DNA from: Pseudoips prasinana
Taxonomy: Eukaryota > Arthropoda > Insecta > Lepidoptera > Nolidae
Assembly (NCBI GenBank): GCA_951640165.1
Contig: OX621252.1
Span: 20,915,934-20,979,933, forward strand
Direction: 5' to 3'
DNA length: 64,000 nt
The notes under the pieces are model-generated. The model worked only from the letters and a program-made list of their open reading frames with translations, was not told the DNA's origin and did no database searches. How positions within the stretch are numbered: position 1 is the first letter of the stretch; each line of letters starts with the position of its first letter. Below are positions 1-9,585 of the stretch, piece after piece. The position numbers and the translations under genes are program-made.

Positions 1-4
1 AAAA

Positions 5-364
5 AGTAAAATAGGGGATGTAAGTTTGTATGAAAAATGTGTCTTTTTTTTAGTCAAAAGCGTGAAAATTGGTATTAGATCTTTCTTACATCCCCTATAT
101 TGCGGACTTTGGGGTGGAATTTCCAAAAATACTGAAGATTTTTGGAAATTCCACCCCAAGGTTCGCAGAATAGGGGATGTAAGATTATATGAAAAATGAG
201 AAATTTTTGAAGTTAAACGAATGAAAATTGCTATTTGGCCTAGAAGTTAAAAATTAAAAATATGCATCTCAGGATTTCGGGAATTCTACCTCTAAGGGCG
301 TAAAATAGGGGATGTAAGTTTGTATGAAAATCTCTCAGTTTTTAAGTTAAACGCATGATTTTGT
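5..364. repeat. Satellite-like cluster with GGGGATGTAAG units
   Basis: Three partial direct units start with AATAGGGGATGTAAG near 10, 170 and 304. Each is followed by T/ATT-rich sequence with ATGAAAA, and the second and third (the first only partly) by a similar GTTAAACG-ATGA stretch. Units are unequal in length (about 130-165 bp), so this is not a clean tandem array. An inverted copy of the same motif near 87-98 forms the hairpin listed next. I recognise the motif as common in lepidopteran assemblies but cannot name a family. Confidence 0.7.
85..183. repeat. 46-bp-arm inverted repeat (foldback)
   Basis: The left arm (85-130) and right arm (138-183) are reverse complements with about 4 mismatches in 46 positions, around a 7-base loop (ACTGAAG). 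Arm landmarks are CTTACATCCCCTA at the outside and GGGGTGGAATTTCC on the inside. The outer part of each arm is the satellite motif itself, so the foldback joins two head-to-head units. Confidence 0.85.
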
Positions 365-982
365 AAAATCTTCCTTTCCTTGCTCTTATCATGCGTGGAA
401 GATTAGAAGGGAATTAATATATATAATGCTTATTTATACTATCATGACAATTTTGACCTCTCTTGCGTGTGTATGCTTTTGCTCTTACAGAGTAAGAAAC
501 TCAATTTTACTTTGACACTGCTTCACAGCTAATGACATGTATCAAAAATCGATAATTTTCTCTTCTTTTTCTTTATATCTTGGTGCAAAATTTAAAAATT
601 CTAGGCCAATGGAAAATAGACTGAAAAACTATACTTATGTGTTAATTAGTGAGTCAGTGAAACCTATATTATGAAAATATGCTTTAAATGGCCGTGTTTT
701 TTCTGTGGCGTTAATTTTTTTTTTCTGAGTGTTGAACTTAATACGTAACTTGACACTATGAGCCTGTAGACTTTATTATCACTATTCATTTTAATTGGAT
801 CATTTCTCAAACCGTTTCTGACAGAAACGGCATACAGAATTTTAATGAACGGCCTTTCTTTATTTATTAACATTCATTTACATTTTATAAAAGTGGTTCT
901 TCACGTATGTTAGGACTTTTTGTTGTAGATTACATTGATCATCATTCAAAATTGTCGCGGACGAAGTCGGGGGTAACAGCTA
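365..982. other. No gene seen
   Basis: AT-rich sequence. The short ORFs across it are low-complexity and show no family resemblance. I see no RNA gene or repeat edge here. Confidence 0.5.
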
Positions 983-1130
983 GTTACAAACATATAATTG
1001 ACGGACACAAAGTACGTCCAGACTCAGAACAACTATTTATGGGTCACATAAATAGTTGTCCTACGCGGGATTCGAACCCGGGACATAAAGCGGCGAGGCG
1101 ACTAAGACAGTCGCCTCGCCACTTTGTGTC
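983..1130 (-). repeat. SINE-1 copy with rearranged head
   Basis: Read on the minus strand it carries the SINE-1 B box (GGTTCGAATCC) followed by the body motif GACAACTATTT and the GTCTGGA segment, ending near TATGTTTGTAA. The tRNA-like 5' head is not normal. After GGCGAGGCGACT the expected sequence is replaced by an inverted duplicate (1109-1130) of 1082-1103, giving a 22-bp hairpin with a 5-base loop. The distal 3' tail seen in other copies is missing. Confidence 0.8.
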
Positions 1131-1275
1131 GCTGCCTTCGTTGTCCGTGTCCTTATCTATATTATAAATATATTTATATAAATAAATCATTTGTGTATTT
1201 ATTGTACACAACCATACTTTTATTTTAAAGATTAATTTCGGACATTAAATTTTTTGATGGCCTGCCTGTTAGAAT

Positions 1276-1476
1276 GGGACAACCGGAAGGGGAAGATCTC
1301 GTAGAACATTCTTTGACCAAATCGGAGAGGTAAAGAAGGGTCAGGTCAGAAGTACTCTAAACCGGCGAGCATGTATGAAGAATATAATGACAGTAATCGA
1401 GGCACAAGAGGTATGCAAAGATCGTGACAAATGGAAATCCGTTGTCTCTGCCTACCCCTCTGGGAAACAGGCGTGA
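1276..1476 (+). pseudogene. LINE-F fragment: C-terminus of RTE-like retrotransposon protein
   Basis: An open frame of 66 codons ending in TGA reads GTTGRGRSRRTFFDQIGEV at its start, then CMKNIMTV, EVCKDRDKWKSVVSAYPSG. This basic GRGR-x-RRT tail, followed by a Cys/Trp-containing segment, is what I recognise as the end of an RTE-like LINE polyprotein common in Lepidoptera. There is no start codon or RT domain, so it is a 5'-truncated relic. The frame is unbroken, unlike the copy at 35476, which has several stops. Other pieces lie at 25612 (minus) and at the right edge of the window. Confidence 0.7.
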
Positions 1477-1479
1477 GTG

Positions 1480-2183
1480 TATGTATTAAAATTTTTCATC
1501 TAAATAAATAATTGTATTATAGTGAATATTTAAAACAAAACAACTTAGTAATCGAAATCAACTTATGGATAAAGTCTAACTGTATTGGATAGAAAAACTA
1601 AAACTACATAGTTAAACAGATAGATACGTATTTTATATATAAGTAAAATTTTTGTCCGACGCCTAAGCATTAGACTCTGAGCTTCATTAGATAAGGGTAG
1701 ACTAAGACTAACTAGATTAAGGCTGGACCAATAAGAAAGCAGTATATAATCTCCTTAGTTGAAACCACAGTCCAAAAATTTATTCCCTTACATTAAGTAA
1801 AACCCAATCACTTTTACCAACTTATCTGTCTATTCTGTGACATGGAATAAAGTGATGTTAATTGTCCAACATCCACCGCAGGGTTGCCAGCTATGCAAGT
1901 AATGTCAGTATTACCACACTTGATTAACGTTTGTTGTGTGTCATCAACACACATTTTTAACAGTCAAAATGATAAATGACCCTTAACTGAGTCATTACAA
2001 TATTAAGTGTTGCTCAACAATAATCTTAAGTACTTAAGTTGTATTTAACATCTGATTATTTTGTATTTCTGAACGTTGATATCAAGGCTGTTGTGTAGGT
2101 GGGCCTTAATGATTGATTTTGAATATTTACTAATCATTATGTTGTTTTAATGATCGGTTTGTAATCCATTTTTTATATATATT
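1480..2183. other. No gene seen
   Basis: AT-rich sequence with no convincing ORF, RNA gene or repeat edge. Confidence 0.5.
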
Positions 2184-2192
2184 GAGACGTTG

Positions 2193-2394
2193 TTGCTGGG
2201 GCAAAAAGGTTCTCGAGTGGCGACCACGAACCGGAAGACGCAGCGTGGGCAGGCCCCCTACAAGATGGACCGATGATCTTCTGCGGGTCGCTGGAAATCG
2301 TTGGATGCGGATAGCGCAAGACCGGCAGTTGTGGAGATCTTTGGGGGAAGCCTTTGTCCAGCAGTGGACGTCTTTCGGCTGATATGATGATGAT
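2193..2394 (+). mobile_element. LINE-A (RTE) 3' end fragment
   Basis: A 5'-truncated copy encodes only the last ~60 residues of the RTE protein: KVLEWRPRTGRRSVG, then RPPTRWTDDLLRVAG, and ends QQWTSFG-stop. It terminates in the (GAT)n tail. Flanks GAGACGTTG (2184-2192) and GAGAAGTTG (2395-2403) match at 8 of 9 positions and are a likely TSD. The sequence is very close to the copies at 17607 and 36481. Confidence 0.85.
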
Positions 2395-2410
2395 GAGAAG
2401 TTGATATAGG

Positions 2411-2535
2411 TACACACGGCTACATATCAAGCTATATATTTCCAATATAAGCTGAACTCTCATTGTATGGAAATCCTATACAACGCGAGATCAGCTTATA
2501 CTGGAAATGTATAGCTTGATATGTAGCCGTGTGTA
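2411..2535. mobile_element. MITE, TA-flanked, ~45-bp terminal inverted repeats
   Basis: The first and last ~45 bases are reverse complements with a few mismatches (outer CACACGGCTACATATCAAGC), around a ~35-base centre. TA lies directly outside each end, the target choice of Tc1/mariner-type elements. There is no coding capacity. It lies 8 bases beyond the LINE-A TSD. Confidence 0.8.
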
Positions 2536-2624
2536 CTACCTACCGCCATGTTTGATTACACGTGTGGGGCAGAGGTGAAGAATAGAATAGAATAATTATT
2601 TGTTTGCAAATATACGTCTGGGAA

Positions 2625-2740
2625 CTATGGCAAACATACTGCGATTGCCAACCCATCTGCCAAACTCGGGCACCTCCAACCTTGGGTAGGCGCTTGCCAG
2701 CAGTTGACATCATTTGGCTGACATGGTGATGATAATGAAG
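2625..2740 (+). mobile_element. RTE-like LINE 3' tail fragment
   Basis: The stretch runs through a CTTGCCAGCAGTTGACATC segment and GGCTGACATGGTGATGAT, the standard ending of an RTE-like LINE with a GAT-rich tail. Related tails occur near 11941, 40508, 46473, 53345 and 63765. No coding frame survives. Confidence 0.5.
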
Positions 2741-3233
2741 TAGATTTACACGTGTAGATCCTTTTCCACCCGCAGTGTTTCTGAACGCAGAATTATAAGA
2801 GGGTAAAAATTGCAATTGCACTTTGTGGACGTTCTACATACCTATTTATATTTCTCAAGACCACAAACGATTTAAAAATTAATTATATCTCACTATTTCC
2901 ACTTTTATTTAACATAATTTCAATTAGCATTCAGTTATAACTCTATTTTTAGAAATTCTATAAAATCGTGAAACTATTGGCTATCATGGATACACTTAAA
3001 TATAATAATATAGTAGCATTTCATATGGCTATCAGGCCATTAAAATTTACTATTTTGAAGATAAAATAAAGTAATGATATACATAATATATTTTATGATC
3101 TTGTTTTTGTCACTTGTCTTGTCTACAGTTCTTATTTTGAATAAATAATTTATAAATATATTATATTTATTGATAAGTTCAAAATACATCGAGAGCTTTT
3201 AAAGATTCCGGAATGGGTCACTTTTATTAACAA
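2741..3233. other. No gene seen
   Basis: AT-rich sequence, nothing recognised. Confidence 0.5.
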
Positions 3234-3400
3234 CTAGCTGTGCCCCGCGGTGTTACACGCGTTAAATTTTATAAATTTTCTTAGCTATAAACCTCACGGA
3301 GCCCGAGACCTTTTCAACGAATGCAAAACCGTGGAAATCGGTTCGTGCGTTCTGGAGTTATAGCGTCAGGAAGGAAAACCCAACTTATTTTTATTATTAA
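3234..3400 (-). mobile_element. Helitron-like element, 3' end and body
   Basis: On the minus strand the element ends with a CCGCGG-type hairpin followed by CACAGCTAG and then T, the Helitron 3' signature (hairpin plus CTRR, insertion at A^T). The conserved body (AGCGTCAGGAAGG on the plus strand) is recognisable. The 5' TC end is not clear, so the right boundary is approximate. Confidence 0.65.
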
Positions 3401-3474
3401 CAATAGTTGAAATCTAATTACGAAATTTGAAAATGGAATTCTATGGTTTTAAAATGCTGGCTGTTTAATCTATT

Positions 3475-3600
3475 TGTTTTTATATTTTAGCGCCATTTTA
3501 AATGTTTGTCTGTGTCGATATGGATCCGACTATTAGACAAGCGGTTTTTTAAGTCTATGTGAATAAAAACCGTTTTTATTTTTATTTAATGTTATTTATG
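3475..3600 (+). repeat. Repeat R, 3' end only
   Basis: The segment with ACAAGCGGTTTTTTAAG then TGAATAAAAACC matches the 3' ends of repeat R at 58378-58430 and, inverted, at 17338-17400. It is probably the polyadenylated end of a retroelement. The class is unknown. Confidence 0.5.
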
Positions 3601-3936
3601 TTCCAATTTCTCTTAATTATCTTAAGTTTGGATACATAAAGAGCTTAAAATCTTACTTATTTAAATGACGCTCCATTTGCTGATAATCTCGTGTATAAGT
3701 ATTTATACAATAATAATGTTAGTAATTACATATATGATAAGTGCACATATTCTACGTAGTAGGGTTGTAACGGATCTTCGCCTCCGCTTCCGTTACTGCG
3801 GAAGTTCCGCATGAAATTGTACCTTCGCCTCCGTCTCCGCCTCCGCTGTTTTTTTGCGGAGTAATAACGGAGGTTTATTTACGGCATAATCATATATCTC
3901 TGCATCACCCAAAGGTCGACTGGCAGAGAATGCCTT

Positions 3937-6385
3937 CCAGCAACCCGCACAAGATCATCTGGCTCGTGTTCGCCACTCGAGAACCCTTCTGCCCCAGCGG
4001 CCGTCAGCTCTACGAGCTATGTGCCCTGCCCACTGCCACTTCAGCTTGGCAATTCTTCGGGTTAAGTAGGTTACTTTGGTTCGCCTGCGGACCTCAGCAT
4101 TTCTGATCCGATCTCGCAGGGAAACTCCAAGCATAGCCCTTTCCATTGCTCTTTCGGTGACCTTGTGCCACCTGATAAGACCCATAGTGAGCGATGACGT
4201 CTCTGTTCCGTTAGTCATCACTGGCAACACACACTGGTTGAAGACTTCCGACTTGAGACACTGCGGTATTTGGGTCGAGAAGATATTAAGTAGCTTCCCG
4301 AATGCTGCCCAGCCGAGTTGGTGATTTACCTCCTTTTCGAAGTTGGACCTACCTAGTTGGATGATCTGTCCTAGGTAAATAATATAGTTCTCTACAACTT
4401 CGAGTGCAGACTCCAACCTTAAGTAGAGTGGGTGCAACATGGATGTTCGACATCATTTTCGTCTTATCCATGTTAATTATAAGACCCACTTGTTGAGAGA
4501 CTATCCTGAGGCCATTGAGAATTGTACCGAGGTCTTCTAGGGTCTCAGCCATTACTACTATATTGTCGGAAAATCGAAGGTGGGTGATGTACTCGCCATT
4601 GACATGGATGCCAAATCCTTCCCAGTCCAAAAACTTGAAGACATCTTCCAATGCAGCAGTGAACCGTTTCAGAGATAAATCATCTCCCTGTCTCACACCT
4701 CGCTGCCAATGGATAGGTTCCCAGTTCCGGTCCGGGAGTCGCACTGACATAGTGGCGTTTTCATATAAACACTTTAACACCTCGGTATACCGGTAGTCGA
4801 TTTGGCATTTTCGGAGAGACCTCAGTACGGCCCAGGTTCTGATCGAATCAAAGACTTTTTCATAAAGTCAAAGTCAAAGGTACTTTATTCCGTAAAAATT
4901 TTACATTTATGTGGAATCGTCATATATTTTTTACCCTACCGTGCAGTGCATGACGTGGCAGCTACTGAGAAACACTGCCAGAAAACTCAGTAGGAATCCT
5001 TTTTTAAAATAAAATATACTTAAGATTAATGACAATCATGTGTGTTGACTCAGAACAACTCAATCCCAAGCACTTTTATCACTTAAAAAATCAGAAATTT
5101 TGTAATATGCCCTGCTACACAATTTGGTTTTAATAAATCTTTTAAACTTATTCGTAGACTATTCTCTAATATCATTGGGAAGTTTGTTATAGAATCTTCA
5201 TAGTCCACAAACACTAAGCGTAATGGCTGGTTATACACTTCGGTCTTATTTATGTGGTCTATGGTACTAAAGCCTTTATGGAATTCGGCTTGTTCGGGAG
5301 GCTGGAAGACGTCAAACCTGCGTGCGAGACGATTCGCAATGACTCTCGAAAACAACTTGTAGACATGGCTCAGCATTGTGATGGGTCTGTAATTCTTCAA
5401 GAGGGTTTTTTCGCCTTTTTTGAAGAAGAGTACCGCCACACCTCTGTGCCATACTTGTGGCGTTTGACCTTCTAGTATGACGGAGTTCAATAACTTCTGA
5501 AAGGCCCGTAGAAGAGCTAGAAGTTGTAACTTGCTGTAACTCCATCATCACCAGGCGCCTTGTTGTTCTTAAGCTGTTTGAGAGGGATTCTTATCTCGCA
5601 CATGCTGACGTCCGGGATGTCTTCGGTGAAGTCTCGGGTTAGTCGTGCTCTGGGATCTGAGGCACAACTATTGACAGGTGACTGGGTTCTCGTATACAGC
5701 TGTCCATAGAACCTCTCGATCTCTCCCAGCAACCTAGGTCTAGACGTGACGATTCTACCATCCTCAGTCTTCAGCTTCGTCAGTTGGCTCTGTTCAACAG
5801 ACAGTTCTCTTGCTAACACTTTAGAGCCTTTGTTCCACTCTATGGCTTCTTAATACATTTTGTATTAATTGGGCGCGTGTCGCGAGTCAATGACTGTCTA
5901 GATCTGTCTCTTGAGCTGCCGGTATCTGGTAGCATCATCAGAGGATGTCAAAACCATTTTCCGTCTTTCTTCCTTTAGCTGCAGGGTTTAGTCAGAGATA
6001 TGTTTGGTTCTGTTTGTACGGCGGGCCTTAAAGACCCAGCCGTCTGGACAGCTTCTACGAACCTGTCGTGGTATGACTCCACTCGGTTTTGCAGTTAAAT
6101 GCCGGAGCATAGACTTTACCACTCGGGATCTCTGGAGCTTGACATTAAGGTTCAATGAGCCCCGCCTGTGATCGCTCCCGCTTTTAACCGTATTGATCAC
6201 AAAGACGTACCGTATTGAACATCTGTTTTATCGTCGACAAAATAAAGTCTATCTCGTTTTTTGTTTTACCTTACCCAGGTCCATTTGCGGTTATCCGGCT
6301 TCTTGAAAAAGGAGTTCATCATAAAGCGTCCATCCTTCTCTATGAAGTCAAATTGAAATTGCCCCACTTTCAGCTCATTCTTCAT
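3937..6385 (-). pseudogene. LINE-A (RTE) copy inside the hAT-like element
   Basis: This is the RTE copy in the window that extends furthest 5'. Reading from 6385 downwards it contains the end of the endonuclease (KKPDNRKWTW, then a degenerate ID-F), a linker, RT fingers (NYRPITMLSHVYKLFSRVI, EQAEFHKGF), the QRGVRQGDDLS motif, and the degenerate YxDD region (LRFSDNIVVMAE, with the first D replaced by S). The C-terminal ...LEWRTRAR segment is shortened by a deletion. Many frameshifts and stops make it non-functional. It is interrupted at catalytic motif A by LINE-B sequence (4865-5196). The 3' (GAT)n tail is missing; the left edge abuts a short LINE-C-like 3' UTR piece (about 3903-3936). Confidence 0.85.
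4865..5196 (-). mobile_element. LINE-B 3' end nested in LINE-A
   Basis: Minus-strand sequence encodes the decayed final residues of the LINE-B protein, then the standard 3' UTR (CAGTAGGAATCC and GTGCAGTGCATGACG on the plus strand). TTCATA occurs at 4859-4864 and 5197-5202, on both sides, and joining the flanks gives continuous LINE-A sequence. This is therefore a 5'-truncated insertion with a ~6-bp TSD. Confidence 0.85.
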
Positions 6386-6560
6386 TTATTGAGATTAAAA
6401 AAATATTAATATTACTCATAAAATACTATTTTTTCACACTTTCCACTTTCACCTTCGCATTCGCATCCGTTAACCTCCGCATCCGCGGAGGTGAAATCCG
6501 TGACCTTCGCATCCGCCTCCGCCTCCGCTAAGAGGCCTCCGTTACAACCCTACTACGTAG

Positions 6561-6934
6561 GTAATAATTATAAAATACGTTAAAGTCTATTATTTATTAT
6601 TATTATGTTATTCTAATGAACTAAAAGGAATGTACATATATTTAAGGGGCTGACAACAGTCAAATTGTTTTATTTTTCCGCAAGTGTTCTTCCACTACTT
6701 GTGCTTCACAGGAAAACATCGCAAAGGCAATAGAAATTCTATCTTTAAAACCACTTAATAATTTCAATGTCATTACATCTCACTCTTATATAGCTTGTAT
6801 GATAAGATCAGGGCATATATAGAACTCACAAACTTCTAAAACTGCTTATAATAATAGCACATCAATTATGCGCACCGGGTATGTTATTGTAAATAAGTTA
6901 TATACATATAATTATAAGTAGTGCGATAAACGAT
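6561..6934. other. No gene seen
   Basis: AT-rich. AAGGGGCTGACAACAGTCAA at 6644 resembles AAGAGGCTGACAACACCCAA at 33605 and a similar string near 43341, so a short dispersed repeat starts here. Confidence 0.4.
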
Positions 6935-7040
6935 TCAGTGAGGTTAGTAAAAAGAACTTGACCCCCTCGTTAGCGGAGCATCACCGCTGCGCCAGTCAGC
7001 TCGTAACCACGATCAATGAAACTTGGTTGAATCGTTGGGA
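6935..7040 (-). repeat. Short dispersed repeat (shared with 25252-25330)
   Basis: TAGCGGAG...CACCGC.GCG, then CGATCAATG.AACTTGGTTGAA is shared with 25252-25330, both in the same orientation. It looks like a piece of a tRNA-type or unclassified SINE; I cannot assign a promoter box. Confidence 0.5.
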
Positions 7041-7684
7041 AAATAACAATTAATAAAACAAACAATATTGTATAACACAAACAAACAATATTGTATATAC
7101 GGTAATATTAAGATTAGTTAAATTACCGAAAGCCATAGTAGTCGATAAACTTGTAACGAAAGCCATAAGCATAAAGCGAATTAAAAACATACTTAATAAA
7201 TAGGTAAAATGTAGAAACTTAAAAAATCTTGTATTTAAAAATAAGATTTAACGTATAAATTGTAAAATTATTTAAGTTTTCATATAGTAATAAACAGTCT
7301 TTTATTATTATTATTTTCTCAACCGGGAGACAATTGTCTTCGATTTGTTATAAAATTTACATTTTGGCAGCAATTTTAACTTTAACTCGTTTTGACAGTT
7401 TTCTAGTAAAATTGTGTATTACCAGCCTCTTAAGAAAATTTTATTACGCATACACTTGCATAGTTTTATCCTTATATCGCTTATCTTGACATTTTACTAA
7501 GTCGTTTGAGGCTGGTTTCTCAAGATTCTTGGTAATCATATTAATTTGAATATCCTGTTTTTGTAACGGAGCCTAGACCTACCGTGTAACACTATTTAAA
7601 CACTGCATGTAAATATACAAAGTTATACTAGATATAAAGCATTTCGCAGTAATGATCATATTAAGAGCCATATTAAGGCAATAC
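7041..7684. other. No gene seen
   Basis: AT-rich sequence, nothing recognised. Confidence 0.5.
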
Positions 7685-7689
7685 TTGAG

Positions 7690-7952
7690 GCGCTCATAGC
7701 CAGTAGCTCTCACCGGTCCGTAAGTGATTGGCGAGGTTAAGCAACTAGGCTCGCGGTCATTCCATAGATGGGTGACCGCCAAAGTGGTTTAATTTCTGAG
7801 CGTCTCCGTGCTTCGGAGGGCACGTTAAGCTGCCGGTCCCGGTTGTAGCCATTAGGCAACAGTCGTTAAGCCATGTCAGAGGCCTACTGGGCGGCTTGAA
7901 CAACTCTGACACCAGGGTAACCACTGCCCATACGATAAGTAAGTAAGTACTA
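7690..7952 (+). mobile_element. 5S-SINE, near complete copy
   Basis: The head resembles 5S rRNA: CACCGGTCCG, then GAGGTTAAGCAACTAGGC, then ATAGATGGGTGACCGCC correspond in order and spacing to the 5S internal promoter region (GTTAAGCAACGTCGGGC...GGATGGGTGACCGCC). The body follows: CTTCGGAGGGCACGTTAAGC, CGGTCCCGGTTGT, AGGCCTACTGGGCGGCTTGA, GGTAACCACTGCCCATACG. It ends in AAGT repeats (AAGTAAGTAAGT). No protein is encoded. Transcription by RNA polymerase III from a 5S-type promoter is inferred. Confidence 0.8.
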
Positions 7953-8547
7953 CGGGGTTTACCTTTTTAAAAAGCATATAGGGCAAATATGTCTATATTT
8001 GGGAGAACATTAATCCCAAACAACTATTGAACTACTAAGGATCGAGAGAATAAGCACAGCCTCACTTCTACAAATTACTTGACAACAAAATAATCTGGAA
8101 AAATACTACTCAATTTATTCATCCTTTTTATTATTTGTGGTGCACTTTATTTTCAGATGCCACAGATACCACCCTCCCTTCCCCCAATAATAAGCCAAGC
8201 TAATAATCAAATAAATATGATGTTCTTAAAATATTTATCTACCGAAAATCATAATATCTTTATTTTATAAAGACGTCTTATAAAACTGCCCATTGACCGA
8301 TGTGGCTTATAAAAGACTGTAATTAAATTACTAATCACATAAATAAGAAATAAGATAACGAATAAATAGGATTTCTTCTAAGATTTATCGTTAACTAAAA
8401 TAATAAATAAAACTGACCACGTCAAAATCGGGTCTCATTCTATTAGGGTTCCGTCCATATGTATGAACGTATTCGCAAAAATGTTAGTTTCAAAAATATT
8501 TGTTTGTTTTTGTCATGTACTAGCTGCATGCTAATTAACCTAGAGCA
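7953..8547. other. No gene seen
   Basis: AT-rich sequence, nothing recognised. Confidence 0.5.
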
Positions 8548-8640
8548 ATGGTTGTTCAAGCAGTCCAGTAGGCCTTTTACCTAGCTTGACGGGTAAGCAG
8601 TGATTAAAACCGGGACCGAGAGACTTTAACGAGCTTCCGA
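8548..8640 (-). mobile_element. 5S-SINE fragment
   Basis: A diverged reverse copy of the 5S-SINE body: TTGTTCAAGCAGTCCAGTAG, ACCGGGACCGA and CTTCCGAA in the right order. The 5S-like head is absent. Confidence 0.55.
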
Positions 8641-8679
8641 ATCTATGTAGGTGACGCTTTGAAAATAATAATCTTTTAA

Positions 8680-8937
8680 AGACGGTCACCGTAGCCTAGT
8701 TGGTAGTGCTCCTGCCTACGAAGCTGGTGTCCTGGGTTCGAATCCCGGTAAGTGCAAATATTTGTGTGATGAGCACGAATATTTGTTTCTGAGTCATGGA
8801 TGTTTTCTATGTATATAAGTATTTATCTATCTATATAAGTATGTATATCGTCGCCTGGTACCCATAGTACAAGCTTTGCTTAGTTTGGGGCTAGGATGAT
8901 CTGTGTGACATTGTCCCCAGATATTATTATTATTTAT
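8680..8937 (+). mobile_element. SINE-2, complete copy
   Basis: The tRNA-like head has an A box (TAGCCTAGTTGG) and B box (GGTTCGAATCC). The anticodon-like loop CTACGAA suggests descent from tRNA-Arg(ACG), though the acceptor stem no longer pairs. The conserved body is AATATTTGTGTGATGAGCAC, TCTGAGTCATGGATG, TACAAGCTTTGCTTAGTTTG, and the end is TGACATTGTCCCCAGATATT plus ATT repeats. Other copies are at 15121, 29815, 39695 (minus), 52609 and 61967; they are very alike, suggesting recent spread. Confidence 0.9.
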
Positions 8938-8994
8938 AAAGAAAAAGAAAGAAATTTACTTTTATTTAATTTAATACTACTTCAACATTAAGGA

Positions 8995-9175
8995 ATCTAA
9001 TCCCTGTGTCGCGAGGTACGTTACAAACATATAATAGTTGGACACAAATTACATCCAGATATAGAACAACTATTTATGGGTCACACAAATAGTTTTCCGG
9101 CGCGGGAATTGAACACGGGACACGAAGCGGCGAGGCGACTGTCTTAGCCGCCGCGCCAACACGGGCAGTCAAACT
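8995..9175 (-). mobile_element. SINE-1 copy
   Basis: Minus strand: tRNA-like head with GGCGCGGCGGCTAAGACAG, a weakened B box, the GACAACTATTT-type body and the GACACAGGGATTAGATTCC-type tail. This is the full SINE-1 architecture. Confidence 0.8.
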
Positions 9176-9290
9176 TTGGTAGTGACTCATCTATGGATTG
9201 ACTGCGTGTCTAGATGCTTAACCTCGTCGATAACTTACGGACCGGTGACAGGCAAAACTGGTTATGAGCACCTCTATCGGTATGAGCAAT
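9176..9290 (-). mobile_element. 5S-SINE head fragment
   Basis: Reverse copy of the 5S-like head: CATCTATGGATTGACTGC, CTTAACCTCG, ACTTACGGACCGGTGA. It lies directly against the SINE-1 head. Confidence 0.6.
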
Positions 9291-9305
9291 AATTATTAGT
9301 GGCAT

Positions 9306-9397
9306 ATCATCATATCAGCCGAAACAGGTCAACTGCTGGAAAAAGATCTCCACAATTGCCGGTCTTGCTCTATCCGCATCCAGCGGTTTCCAGCGAT
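9306..9397 (-). mobile_element. LINE-A 3' end fragment
   Basis: Minus strand encodes GNRWMRIEQDRQLW-like sequence with the terminal CTGATATGATG. It is a more diverged copy than those at 2193 or 36481. Confidence 0.65.
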
Positions 9398-9585
9398 CCA
9401 ATTACTTACTATTCCAATTACTACTAAGTTTCTGTTTCACTGTACACTGAGTGAATTTACAAGGACAGCATATAAAGAAATATGTTATGGGAAGTAGACA
9501 AGTTGGGGTCTTCGCTACTGCATTGGGATGTATCCTGTAATGGTAGATGTAAGGTTGGTGACAAATAAATAAATAATTGTTACAA

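Larger units (their letters stand above)
3760..6552. mobile_element. hAT-like DNA transposon shell (composite)
   Basis: Both ends carry the inverted repeat TAGGGTTGTAACGGA (3760-3774 and its complement ending at 6552). CTACGTAG flanks both sides (3752-3759 and 6553-6560), an 8-bp duplication as expected for hAT elements. CTACGTAG is its own complement, so a longer inverted repeat is an equally valid reading. Inside each end are clusters of CCTCCGC/GCGGAGG and CTTCGC motifs, a plausible subterminal transposase-binding zone. No transposase is present; the interior is retrotransposon sequence. Confidence 0.75.

Noticed and set aside
5254..5475. Plus-strand ORFs over 4076-5475
   Set aside because: Antisense to the decayed LINE-A reverse transcriptase, whose motifs read on the minus strand.
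3752..6560. Certain assignment of CTACGTAG as a target-site duplication
   Set aside because: The 8-mer is palindromic, so it equally fits an extension of the terminal inverted repeat; the hAT call is kept as likely, not proven.
8680..8760. Genuine tRNA genes at the heads of SINE-2 and other SINEs
   Set aside because: A and B boxes are present but acceptor stems do not pair, and the same heads recur with the same downstream bodies, as in SINEs.
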